A stretch of 64,000 nt of DNA from Halobaculum limi (GTDB lineage Archaea > Halobacteriota > Halobacteria > Halobacteriales > Haloferacaceae). Below, piece after piece: positions 45,527 through 53,952 of the stretch. The stretch's first letter is position 1; every line of letters starts with the position of its first letter. The notes under the pieces are model-generated. The model ran no database searches. It was not told the DNA's origin and saw only the letters and a program-made list of their open reading frames with translations. A program made the translations under genes and the position numbers. Location of the stretch: NCBI RefSeq assembly GCF_029490015.1, contig NZ_CP120468.1, positions 2,976,001 to 3,040,000 of the forward strand, written 5' to 3'.

Positions 45527-46668
45527 CCGAACACGTCGTCATCGTCGGCGCGGGAACCGGGGGGAGCGTGCTGGCGAACGACCTCGCCGAGCGACTCGAC
45601 ACCGAGATACACGCGGGCGACGTGCAAGTCACGCTGATCAATGACAGCCCGGACCACGTCTACAAGCCGGTCTGGCTGTACGTCCCGTTCGGCATGCGCG
45701 AACCCGAAGACGGCAGACGCCCGCTCTCTGAGTTAGTCGACGACCGGATCGAACTCCGCATCGACCGCGTTACGGCGATCGACACCGATGAGAAGCGCCT
45801 GACCGTCCGCGACGGCGACGGGCCGGTCGCGTACGACCGCCTCGTCCTCGCGACGGGGTCGACGCTCCAGCCAGCGGAGGTACCCGGCCTCGCGGAGGGT
45901 GGGTACGACTACTACAGCGAACAGGGCGCAGAGGCGCTCCGCGAGGAGTTGCTCTCGTTCACCGAAGGACACCTCGTGTTGAGCGTCATCGGCACGCCGC
46001 ACATGTGCCCGGCCGCGCCGCTGGAGTTCGTGTTTATGGCCGACGCGTGGTTCCGCGAGCGTGGCCTCCGCGAGGACATCGACATCACCTACACCTACCC
46101 GATCAATCGCGTCCACGGCAACCCACACATCGCCGAGTGGGCCGCGCCGAAGTTCGAGGAGCGTGACATCCGCGTGGAGACGTTTTTCAACGCGGAGGAG
46201 GTCGACCCCGAGGCACAGACCGTTCGCTCGATGGAGGGGACGGAACTCGAGTACGACCTCCTCGTGTCCATCCCGCCGCACGCGGGCGTGGATATCATCG
46301 AGGAGGCCGGCCTCGGCGACGGTGGCTGGGTGGACGTGGACAAGCACACGCTGGAGGCACAGGCCGCCGAGGGCGTGTACGCGCTCGGTGACACCGCAGC
46401 GACAGGGGTACCCAACGCCGGCAGCGTCGCCCACTACCAGGCGGGCGTCGTCGCCCAGCGTATCGCCAGCGAGGTGCGCGACCGTCCCGCGACGGCGACG
46501 TACGACGGCAAGACGCTGTGTTTCATCGAGACCGGGATGGACGAGGCGTCGTTCGTCGAGTTCGACTACGAGCGTCCCCCGTCGCCAGCGCCGCCGTCGA
46601 AGAAACTCCACTGGTCGAAACTCGCATACAACGAGTCGTACTGGCTGACCGCACGGGGGTTGTTGTAG
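45523..46668 (+). CDS. Sulfide:quinone oxidoreductase-like flavoprotein
   Basis: 381 aa FAD-dependent pyridine-nucleotide-disulfide-type protein. The FAD dinucleotide motif is VVIVGAGTGGSVLAN; the second GD box is GVYALGDTAA. Cys162 in PHMCPAAPLEFVF and Cys333 in KTLCFIETG match the pair that bridges polysulfide in SQR. The third Cys of type I enzymes is not seen. The C-terminal KKLHWSKLAYNESYWL is typical. It would oxidise sulfide to sulfane sulfur and reduce quinone at the membrane. Confidence 0.92.
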   Translation: MTEHVVIVGAGTGGSVLANDLAERLDTEIHAGDVQVTLINDSPDHVYKPVWLYVPFGMREPEDGRRPLSELVDDRIELRIDRVTAIDTDEKRLTVRDGDGPVAYDRLVLATGSTLQPAEVPGLAEGGYDYYSEQGAEALREELLSFTEGHLVLSVIGTPHMCPAAPLEFVFMADAWFRERGLREDIDITYTYPINRVHGNPHIAEWAAPKFEERDIRVETFFNAEEVDPEAQTVRSMEGTELEYDLLVSIPPHAGVDIIEEAGLGDGGWVDVDKHTLEAQAAEGVYALGDTAATGVPNAGSVAHYQAGVVAQRIASEVRDRPATATYDGKTLCFIETGMDEASFVEFDYERPPSPAPPSKKLHWSKLAYNESYWLTARGLL

Positions 46669-46669
46669 G

Positions 46670-47290
46670 ATGGCCGAGTCCGAATCCACGCCCCGGACCG
46701 ATCTAGAAGAAGCGATCGCCGAGAACCCCGAGGCGGTCGCCGACTTCGTCGAGCGACTGGACGCCGTCAACGAACTGCTCGACGTCCTCGCGCTGGGCGA
46801 GCACGCACTCAGCGACGAGATGGTCCGGGAGTTGTCCGGGACCGCCTCGACGCTCGCGGAGTCTGCCGACGGCCTCGCGACCGACGAGACTGTGGCGCTG
46901 GCGGCGGCCGTCGGCGACAACGGGGAGGACCTCGCCGAGGCGATGGACACCATCCTCACGCTCCAGCGGTCGGGTGCGCTCGACGACCTCGCAGAACTCG
47001 CGCAGGTCGGGTCGCTCGCGTCGGCCGCGCTGAGCGACGAGATGGTCCGGTCGCTGGCCGGCACCGGTAGCGGCCTCGCGGAAGTCGCCGACACCGCGGC
47101 CGACGACGACACCCGCGAGGGCGTCAAGCGACTCCTCGGTGCCGTCGGCGAAGCCGAGCAGAGAGACCCCGAACGCGTCGGGGGTATCGGGGCCGTCCGC
47201 GCACTCCGCGACCCGGAGGTGCAGTACGGTCTCGGCTACCTGCTCACAGTCGCCGGTGCGCTCGGGCGAGCACGGGCGGGCGAGGAGTGA
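46670..47290 (+). CDS. DUF1641 family protein
   Basis: 206 aa, helical, with two repeats around ALSDEMVRELSGTASTLAE and ALSDEMVRSLAGTGSGLAEV. DUF1641 proteins accompany SQR-like and formate dehydrogenase genes. The ATG follows the flavoprotein stop with one base between. Its role may be docking the flavoprotein at the membrane, but that is a guess. Confidence 0.88.
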   Translation: MAESESTPRTDLEEAIAENPEAVADFVERLDAVNELLDVLALGEHALSDEMVRELSGTASTLAESADGLATDETVALAAAVGDNGEDLAEAMDTILTLQRSGALDDLAELAQVGSLASAALSDEMVRSLAGTGSGLAEVADTAADDDTREGVKRLLGAVGEAEQRDPERVGGIGAVRALRDPEVQYGLGYLLTVAGALGRARAGEE

Positions 47291-47336
47291 CTGCGGCGTA
47301 GGTTTTTGTCACGCGCTCGTCTCGTTGCACGCAACG

Positions 47337-49352
47337 ATGACGAGCGGACCAACCGACGACACGATGCCGTACGGCGCGTGGCCCTCACCGATCGACGCCG
47401 AGACGGTCGCCAGCGCCGGCATCGAGTTCGGCCACCTCACCGTCGACGACGAGACGGTCTTCTGGCGCGAGCAACGCCCCGAGGAGGACGGCCGCGGCGT
47501 CGTCGTTCGCGCCGATGACGGCGACGCCATCGACGTGACGCCCGCGGAAGTGAACGTCCGCACCCTCGTCCACGAGTACGGCGGTGGCGACTTCACCGTC
47601 CACGACGGCGTCGTCTACTTCGCCGACTACGACGACCAGCGGGTGTACCGCCAGGCTGTCGCGAGCGACGGCGATCCCGAACCGATCACACCCGCTCCCG
47701 AGACGGAGCGAGGCCTCCGCTACGCCGACTTTGCGGTCGCTCCCGACGGGGAGTCTCTCTACTGCGTCCGCGAGGACCACGACGCCGCGGCGGGCGATGA
47801 CGGCGCTGACGAGCCACAGACCTCGCTAGTTCGGATCAGAACCGACGACGATAGCGCTCCCGACGTCGTCGCCGTGGGCCACGACTTCTACGCGTCGCCG
47901 ACGCTGTCGCCGGCGGGCGACCGCCTCGCGTGGCTCACGTGGGACCACCCGCGGATGCCGTGGGACGGCACCGAACTCCACCTGGCCGACGTCGCCGAGG
48001 ATGGCACACTCGCCGACGAGCGAGTCGTCTTGGGTGGGCCCGAGGAGTCCGTCTTCCAACCGACGTGGGGGCCTGGCGGGACGCTCTACGCCGCCTCCGA
48101 CCGGACGGGATGGTGGAACATCTACCGTCACGAGGAGGACGCTGAGAGCGAAGCAGACGACGAGTGGACGTGTCTCCACGAGGAAGACGCGGAGTACGGC
48201 GCCCCGCAGTGGGTGTTCGGCCTCGCGACGTACGTACCCCTCGACGACGGCGACGTGATCGCAGTGGCGACCCGCGACGGCGAGCAGTCGCTCGAACGCC
48301 TCGCGCCCGACGGGACGCGGACTGAACTCGACGTGCCCATTGAGGTGTTCGGGCAACGAGGTCATCCGATGCTTCGCACCGATGGGAGCGCCGTCTATAC
48401 CGTCGCCAGCGGCCCCGGGACGCCGCCACACCTCGTGCGGTGGACGCCCGAGGAAGGCATGACCGTCGTCCGCGAGGGCGACGACGACAGTGTCGACTCG
48501 GCGTACGTCTCGACGCCCGACCACGTCACCGTCCCAACCCGGGACGGTGCTGAGACGCACGCGTTCGTCTATCCGCCGACGAACCCCGACGCCCGAGCGC
48601 CTGACGGGGAGCGACCGCCGCTGGTCATAACGGCCCATGGAGGGCCGACGAGTGCGACGTCGCCGACCTACAACCTCACGACGCAGTTCTTCACTTCGCG
48701 CGGGTTCGCCGTCGCGGACGTGAACTACCGCGGGTCGACGGGATACGGCCGTGCGTACCGGGAGGCACTGTACGGCGAATGGGGCGTCCGTGACGTGGAA
48801 GACTGTCTGGACGTGGCTCGACACCTCGCGGAGACTGGACGGGTCGACGGCGACCGCGTGGCCGTCCGCGGCGGCAGCGCCGGCGGGTTCGTCGTCCTCG
48901 CCGCCCTCGCGTTCCACGACGAAGTCGCGGCGGGCACGAGTTACTTCGGCGTCGCCGACCTGGGTCGTCTCGCGGAACTCACCCACAAGTTTGAGTCCCG
49001 CTACCTCGACCAGTTGGTCGGGCCCTACGCGGAGTCTCGGGAGACGTACGAGGCGCGGTCGCCGGTGAACCACGCCGCGGACATCGCCGCGCCGGTGTTA
49101 CTCTTGCAAGGCGAGGACGACCCCGTAGTCCCGCTCTCGCAGGCAGAGGAGATGGCCGACGCCCTCGCGGCGACGGGCGTCCCCCACGACCTCGTCGTCT
49201 TCGAAGGAGAGCAACACGGCTTCCGCCGAACCGACTCGCGGCGGCGGGCACACGAGGCGGAGTTAGCGTTCTACGGGACGGTGTTCGGGTTTGACCCCGC
49301 AGACGACCTGGCTGACGCCAACCCGGATCTGACTGTCGTCGACGACGACTAA
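47337..49352 (+). CDS. S9 family serine peptidase (prolyl oligopeptidase type)
   Basis: 671 aa. N-terminal beta-propeller (about 20-400) and C-terminal alpha/beta-hydrolase domain. The Ser nucleophile is in RGGSAGGF, Asp in DDPVVPLSQ and His in GEQHGFRR. Typical of acylaminoacyl- or dipeptidyl-peptidase types. Lacks a signal peptide. The ATG at 47337 is chosen; a longer in-frame start at 47139 would overlap DUF1641. Confidence 0.93.
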   Translation: MTSGPTDDTMPYGAWPSPIDAETVASAGIEFGHLTVDDETVFWREQRPEEDGRGVVVRADDGDAIDVTPAEVNVRTLVHEYGGGDFTVHDGVVYFADYDDQRVYRQAVASDGDPEPITPAPETERGLRYADFAVAPDGESLYCVREDHDAAAGDDGADEPQTSLVRIRTDDDSAPDVVAVGHDFYASPTLSPAGDRLAWLTWDHPRMPWDGTELHLADVAEDGTLADERVVLGGPEESVFQPTWGPGGTLYAASDRTGWWNIYRHEEDAESEADDEWTCLHEEDAEYGAPQWVFGLATYVPLDDGDVIAVATRDGEQSLERLAPDGTRTELDVPIEVFGQRGHPMLRTDGSAVYTVASGPGTPPHLVRWTPEEGMTVVREGDDDSVDSAYVSTPDHVTVPTRDGAETHAFVYPPTNPDARAPDGERPPLVITAHGGPTSATSPTYNLTTQFFTSRGFAVADVNYRGSTGYGRAYREALYGEWGVRDVEDCLDVARHLAETGRVDGDRVAVRGGSAGGFVVLAALAFHDEVAAGTSYFGVADLGRLAELTHKFESRYLDQLVGPYAESRETYEARSPVNHAADIAAPVLLLQGEDDPVVPLSQAEEMADALAATGVPHDLVVFEGEQHGFRRTDSRRRAHEAELAFYGTVFGFDPADDLADANPDLTVVDDD

Positions 49353-49471
49353 TCTGGGACGTCTCGCCCCTAATTGCGACGACCGCTCCGCGGCGTGAAC
49401 AGCGAGCGTCCCGGACGAACTTGCCAGACGCAAACACCACGGATTTGTCTGTCGCGGACAACACTCTGGTA

Positions 49472-49843
49472 ATGACCACGATCCGCCCGGACGAACTGGA
49501 TGAGCGCCTCACCTCGTCCGACGAGGCGCCCTTCTTGCTCGACATCCGGCCGACGTCGGCGTTCGAATCGGGCGCTATCGAGCGCAGTCACAACGTCCCC
49601 GTGTACGACGACTTGCGCGGCGGCGACGAGTCGGCGCTGCACGCCCACCTCGACGAGATACCGACCGGTCGGGACGTCGTCGTCGTGTGCAAGATGGGCG
49701 TCGTCGCCAAGCGGGCGACGAGCGTGCTCAACGCAGAGGGGTACGACGCGGCGACGTTGCTGGGCGGGATGAGCGGATGGAACGGGTATCAGAACGGCTC
49801 GATCAGCTACAAACTGCGGTCGCTCCTCTGGAGCCTTCGGTAG
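49472..49843 (+). CDS. Rhodanese-domain protein
   Basis: 123 aa single rhodanese domain. FLLDIRPTSAFESGAI and VVVCKMGVVAKRA with an active-site Cys. The ATG at 49472 gives a standard N-terminus. A sulfurtransferase outside the main sulfur block but near it. Confidence 0.9.
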   Translation: MTTIRPDELDERLTSSDEAPFLLDIRPTSAFESGAIERSHNVPVYDDLRGGDESALHAHLDEIPTGRDVVVVCKMGVVAKRATSVLNAEGYDAATLLGGMSGWNGYQNGSISYKLRSLLWSLR

Positions 49844-49900
49844 GATCGCACACATCACTGCGAAGACGGTCGGTCACAGCGTCGACTGGAGCGAACGTCC

Positions 49901-50716
49901 TCACAGGTCGCTCCGCTGGAACGCTCCATAGCCAATCGCTACGGGAACGACGGCCCACGCGACGAGTGCGAGCGCGGCGACGGCGGGCGAGACGTACCAC
50001 GCGGTCACCTCGGCGGCGACCGGCGGGACCACCCCAGCGTCGAGCGTCTCCCCGAGGAGGTACGCAGACGCCGTCCGCGGGCCGACGAACGTGGCTGCCG
50101 TCGACCACGCCACCGGCTCTGGCCCGGGAGAACGGAATCGGAACAGCACCGCCTCGACGACGGCGACGATGACATTCCACGAGAGGACGAGTCCGAGGTA
50201 CGACCCGAACGCGGCGGCGATTACCCGACGGGAGGTGGACAGTGCCATCGACAGCGCCGCAGCCAACCACACGAAGACGATGCCGTAGCCGACTGTGACC
50301 GCGACGAACCCGAGGTAGCGTCCGGCGTCGAACGCCGGATACGTCGCGGCCATCCCGAGTCCGGTGAGGCCCGTCGCGACGCCGACGACGCCTGCAAACA
50401 GCGCCGTCCGGCCTGCCAAGTTGCCGGCGACGAGCGCCGCTCGCGAGTGTGGCATCGACAGCGTGAGGACGGCGGTTCCCGTCTCTCGTTCGGTCACGAC
50501 CGCGTCGTAGCCGACGACGATGCCTGCCAGTGGGACGAGCAGGCTCACGCCGGGAGCGAGCAAGTCGAGATAGCCCTCGAAACTCGGCTCGCCCACGTAC
50601 ACGATGAGTGCCGCAAGCCCGCCGAACCCGAGGAGGAAACCACACACCAGCGCGAGCGTGCCTCGCTCCCGTGCCGTCCCGCGGAGGTTGCCCCTGGCGA
50701 TAACGCGCCAACTCAC
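49901..50716 (-). CDS. ABC transporter permease 2
   Basis: 271 aa from GTG 50716 with six membrane segments. VTERETGTAVLTLSMPHSRAALVAGNLAGR is the conserved ABC-2 loop; a paralogue of the next permease. Translationally coupled by a GTGA overlap. Confidence 0.88.
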   Translation of the reverse strand: MSWRVIARGNLRGTARERGTLALVCGFLLGFGGLAALIVYVGEPSFEGYLDLLAPGVSLLVPLAGIVVGYDAVVTERETGTAVLTLSMPHSRAALVAGNLAGRTALFAGVVGVATGLTGLGMAATYPAFDAGRYLGFVAVTVGYGIVFVWLAAALSMALSTSRRVIAAAFGSYLGLVLSWNVIVAVVEAVLFRFRSPGPEPVAWSTAATFVGPRTASAYLLGETLDAGVVPPVAAEVTAWYVSPAVAALALVAWAVVPVAIGYGAFQRSDL

Positions 50717-51540
50717 AGGTCACTCCCCCGGAACCGAAGGTAGCCCGCGAGCGTCGGCCCGACAACCCACGCGTGCAACAGGCCGACCGCGACCCAGCCG
50801 TCGAGATACCACGGCGACTCCACGCCGGAGACTCCAGACGCACCACTCGCCGCCGTCGCGACGTACGTGTCGAGCACGCGCCGATACAGCATCCCTGGCT
50901 CCGCACCGTGGAGGAATCGCGCCCAATCGGGGAGCGTCTCCTCAGCGAGGTCAAGGTACGCGAGCGCCTGCAAGAGGAGGCCATCGAGTTGCGGCCACGC
51001 GACGGCGAATAGGAAGAACACGCCGAACGTGAGCACGGTCGCTCGGCGTAACGAGGCGGTGAGCGTCGACAGCGCCAGTCCGATAGCGAGGTACGCCCCT
51101 CCAAACAGCAGCGTCGCGCCGAGATACGTCACGAGCGTCGCCGGGTCGACCGTCCCGAACGGGTACGCGACGAGCGCCGCGCCCAAGAGCACGCCTACGA
51201 TGGTCGTCCCGGCGAAGATGACGCCGCGACCGGCCGCTTTCCCGAGGACGACGTCACCCCGCGAGTGCGGAAACGAGAGGACGAGCGTGAGTCGGCCGCT
51301 GGTTCGCTCGCCGACGACGGCCCGATAGCTGAGGAGGAGGCCGAACAGCGGGACCACGAACAAGAGGAGTTCTCGGATGGAGGCGTCGTAGTCTGTCATC
51401 GTCGGCTCTGGAACGCTCGTCGGGAGGGCGTAGCCGACGAACACGAACCCGAGGGCGACGAGCGCCGTCCCGGCTTTGACCGTGCGGTCGCCCCACAGCG
51501 CACGCAGTTCCTTGCGGGCGACCGGCAGCCAGCGCATCAT
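50713..51540 (-). CDS. ABC transporter permease 1
   Basis: 275 aa with six membrane segments; VGERTSGRLTLVLSFPHSRGDVVLGKAAGR matches the ABC-2 type loop. It overlaps the ATPase stop by 4 bases (ATGA). Long extracytoplasmic loop around residues 180-230. Confidence 0.88.
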   Translation of the reverse strand: MMRWLPVARKELRALWGDRTVKAGTALVALGFVFVGYALPTSVPEPTMTDYDASIRELLLFVVPLFGLLLSYRAVVGERTSGRLTLVLSFPHSRGDVVLGKAAGRGVIFAGTTIVGVLLGAALVAYPFGTVDPATLVTYLGATLLFGGAYLAIGLALSTLTASLRRATVLTFGVFFLFAVAWPQLDGLLLQALAYLDLAEETLPDWARFLHGAEPGMLYRRVLDTYVATAASGASGVSGVESPWYLDGWVAVGLLHAWVVGPTLAGYLRFRGSDL

Positions 51541-52451
51541 CCGCTTCGCTCCGTGTACTGGACGAACAGGTCCTCCAGCGACGCCTCCGCGGTCGCGATG
51601 TCGAGCACGTCGGCCCCACGCTCGTTCAGCGTCAACAGCACGTCCATCTTCGTCCCCTTCAGGCAGGTGACGCCGAGACGGCCCTCGTCGTCGATCCACG
51701 CATCCTCGACGCCGTCGACCGCACTGACCGCCTCGCAGTGGCCGTTCACCTCCCCAGCGAGGGTGACGTGGAGGCGCGTCTCGCTGCCTGCTGTCTCGCG
51801 CAAGCCGTCGATGGTGTCGACGGCGACGAGGCTTCCGTGGTGCATAATGCCCACGCGGTCAGCGACCGCCTCGATCTGTTCGAGGATGTGACTCGAGAAA
51901 AAGACGGTCGCGCCACGCTCGTTCTCCTCGAGAATCGTCTCCCGCATCGCTCGCGCCCCGGCGGGGTCGAGCCCGGAGGTGGGTTCGTCGAGAACGAGCA
52001 AGTCCGGTTCACCGACGAGCGCCATCGCGAACACGAGTCGCTGGGCCATCCCTTTCGAGTAGTCGGTCGCCTCGCGGTCGGCGGCGTCGGTGATGCCGAC
52101 GCGATCCAGTAGTGCGAGTGGGTCGCCGTCGACGCCCTTCGACTCCATCGCGAACTCGACGTGCTGACGGCCGGTCAGTCCAGTGTAGACGCCGTACCCC
52201 TCCGGGAGGACACCCATCCGCTCGCGAGCAGCGACACCCGCAGTCCGGCAGTCGTGGCCGAACACCGACAGCGACCCCGTCGTTGGGCGGATGAAATCTA
52301 GGAGCATATTGATCATCGTCGACTTCCCGGCCCCGTTGTGGCCGAGGAAGCCGAACACCTCACCCTGTTCGACGGTCAGGTCGACCCGGTCGACGGCCGT
52401 GAACGAGCCGTAGCGCTTCGTCACGTCGGTGATATCGATTGCGTTCGTCAC
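51537..52451 (-). CDS. ABC transporter ATP-binding protein
   Basis: 304 aa from GTG 52451. Walker A GHNGAGKST, signature YSKGMAQRLVF and Walker B LLVLDEPTSG are intact; a C-terminal domain of about 80 residues follows, as in drug/copper exporters of the ABC-2 (NosF-like) type. First gene of a three-gene exporter operon; substrate unknown. Confidence 0.93.
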   Translation of the reverse strand: MTNAIDITDVTKRYGSFTAVDRVDLTVEQGEVFGFLGHNGAGKSTMINMLLDFIRPTTGSLSVFGHDCRTAGVAARERMGVLPEGYGVYTGLTGRQHVEFAMESKGVDGDPLALLDRVGITDAADREATDYSKGMAQRLVFAMALVGEPDLLVLDEPTSGLDPAGARAMRETILEENERGATVFFSSHILEQIEAVADRVGIMHHGSLVAVDTIDGLRETAGSETRLHVTLAGEVNGHCEAVSAVDGVEDAWIDDEGRLGVTCLKGTKMDVLLTLNERGADVLDIATAEASLEDLFVQYTERSG

Positions 52452-52567
52452 GTCATCACCGAAGGGTCGTCGCGTCGCTCCATCCGGCGGGGCCGGCGTC
52501 AGTGGACGCTATCGCGTTCACAACAGTTGTCATATCGCCGTGTAGGTGACGACACCTGATAAACCAC

Positions 52568-52583
52568 CTGAACAGACGTTCAG
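52568..52583. promoter_or_regulatory. TetR-type operator CTGAAC-AGAC-GTTCAG
   Basis: Six-base inverted repeat with a 4-base spacer, next to a GTTTATCAG TATA-like box (minus strand, 52555-52563) and about 117 bases before the ABC operon start. Such TGAAC...GTTCA sites are typical TetR-family targets; no TetR gene is in the window. Confidence 0.5.
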
Positions 52584-52772
52584 TAGAATCGAGCGGTGTT
52601 GACTCATCAGTCGCAGCTAGTATTGAGACCCGCTGAATGGAGGACCGCTCGCACCACTACAGAAACTCGTATCTCTTGACCTCAGCGTACATTCGAAACC
52701 ACTACTCCCAGTAGGATTCGACTGACTCGCCAGCAAGTCGCGCACGTACGAACAGATACGAGAAGTAAGCTA

Positions 52773-53190
52773 CCCACGACTGAAGTCGTGGGCTTTCCCC
52801 CGCAAGGGGTTTCGGCCCACGCTTCGTCCACCGCCGAGGGCGGGTTGCACGACGGCAGGTCGGTCACACGGAGGGGTTTCCTGCGTGGTGTTCCGACCCG
52901 TGGTCTGCGTCCGAAGCCGTCTCACACCGCGTTACTTATCGGTGGACTCCCCTCGTTTCATCGACGCTTGATACGACGAGAGCGACGAGGCGTCATCCGT
53001 CCCCGATGTCAGGGCGTGCTTACGAACGCCCCTCCACGGTCAACACGTTTGGCCGACCAGGAGTGTGCCCGACGCTACGGGACGCGAGATCATAACTCGA
53101 ACGGTGGCGAAACCGGCGTGTCGTCGCCCGAGGAACGTGTCGAGCCTGTCGGCTTCCTCCCACGACTACAGTCGTGGGCTTTCGCCTCGA
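52773..53190. mobile_element. IS200/IS605-like remnant or MITE
   Basis: Two nearly identical hairpins in direct orientation, at 52773-52792 and 53159-53178 (CCCACGACT..AGTCGTGGG, loops GA and AC), each followed by GGCTTTC or CTTTC. Such hairpins end haloarchaeal IS200/IS605 and IS1341-type elements. The 390 bases between hold no intact TnpA or TnpB; a 138-codon frame across it has no family feature. Interpreted as a deletion derivative. Confidence 0.6.
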
Positions 53191-53403
53191 ACTTCTGTGA
53201 GTGAGGACGTAGCCGAGACAGAGGAGCCAGCCCTGCGGTTTCGACACTAATCCCCAAGTTCGGTCAATACTACCCGGGACTCCAGTAGCAGACAATGTCT
53301 CAAAGCCAGTGATCGATTCGACGGCTGGTCCGACGACAGTGAAGAACGCGACGAGATAGATGACGAGCACAGCGACGAGTTCAACTGGGTGAGTGGAGCT
53401 CAT
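53191..53403 (-). pseudogene. Membrane protein truncated at the IS remnant
   Basis: From ATG 53403 the minus strand reads MSSTHPVELVAVLVIYLVAF and a single membrane helix, continuing to about 53190 and then into the mobile-element remnant, with a stop only at 53020. It looks like the N-terminus of a small membrane protein whose 3' part was replaced by the element. Low certainty. Confidence 0.35.
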
Positions 53404-53596
53404 CGGCTGTCGGATACTGAGTGGTAGAACGAGAGACAATTAAAGGCACTTTCGACTGGTGGCCTAGTCGAGTAGACACTTTTGCCTCGTGAAGTCCGTT
53501 AGTGTTGACATTGAGTCGGTAGTATTCAGCGGCCCACTGGGTTTCGTTTCATCGGTGAGCGGGAGAATTAACTGCTCAGGAGGTGCCGCAACTGTG

Positions 53597-53887
53597 TCAG
53601 GATCGGGTCGAGAGTCGCCAGTTAGTGCCGTGCGTCCGAAACGCGGCGACGACGAACACGAGAGCAAGTGCGAAGAGCAACAGGCGGAGACTGTTGCTGA
53701 GTATCGAATCCGCGACGTACCCGCTCTCGGCTAGCAGTTCGACAATTCCACCGGCGGCAACACTCGTGGCCCCAAGTCCCCAATAGTTGGGGTGGCCCGT
53801 CTCGACGTATTCTCTCAGTGTCCCAGCCAGACAGACGAGGCCGCACACAGCAGTAACACAGATCCAGACGAGGGCAGAATCCACCAT
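53597..53887 (-). CDS. Small three-helix membrane protein
   Basis: 96 aa from ATG 53887 with three hydrophobic helices (about 5-24, 36-52, 66-84). No known family. GC content is lower than the surroundings, in keeping with an accessory region around the mobile-element remnant. Confidence 0.5.
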   Translation of the reverse strand: MVDSALVWICVTAVCGLVCLAGTLREYVETGHPNYWGLGATSVAAGGIVELLAESGYVADSILSNSLRLLLFALALVFVVAAFRTHGTNWRLSTRS

Positions 53888-53952
53888 CGATTTTGAGCAA
53901 CTGTCTATTCACGGGTAGTTAACAGTTCGGTATAGCGACATCTCGCAGTCGC

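Noticed and set aside
45733-47127. 464-codon minus-strand frame
   Set aside because: Antisense of the flavoprotein and DUF1641 genes.
52788-53204. 138-codon frame in the IS-like remnant
   Set aside because: Spans both hairpins, lacks TnpA/TnpB motifs and reads through structural DNA.
53464-53734. Overlapping short frames on both strands
   Set aside because: No motif, poor codon bias and conflict with the better-supported small membrane protein at 53597.
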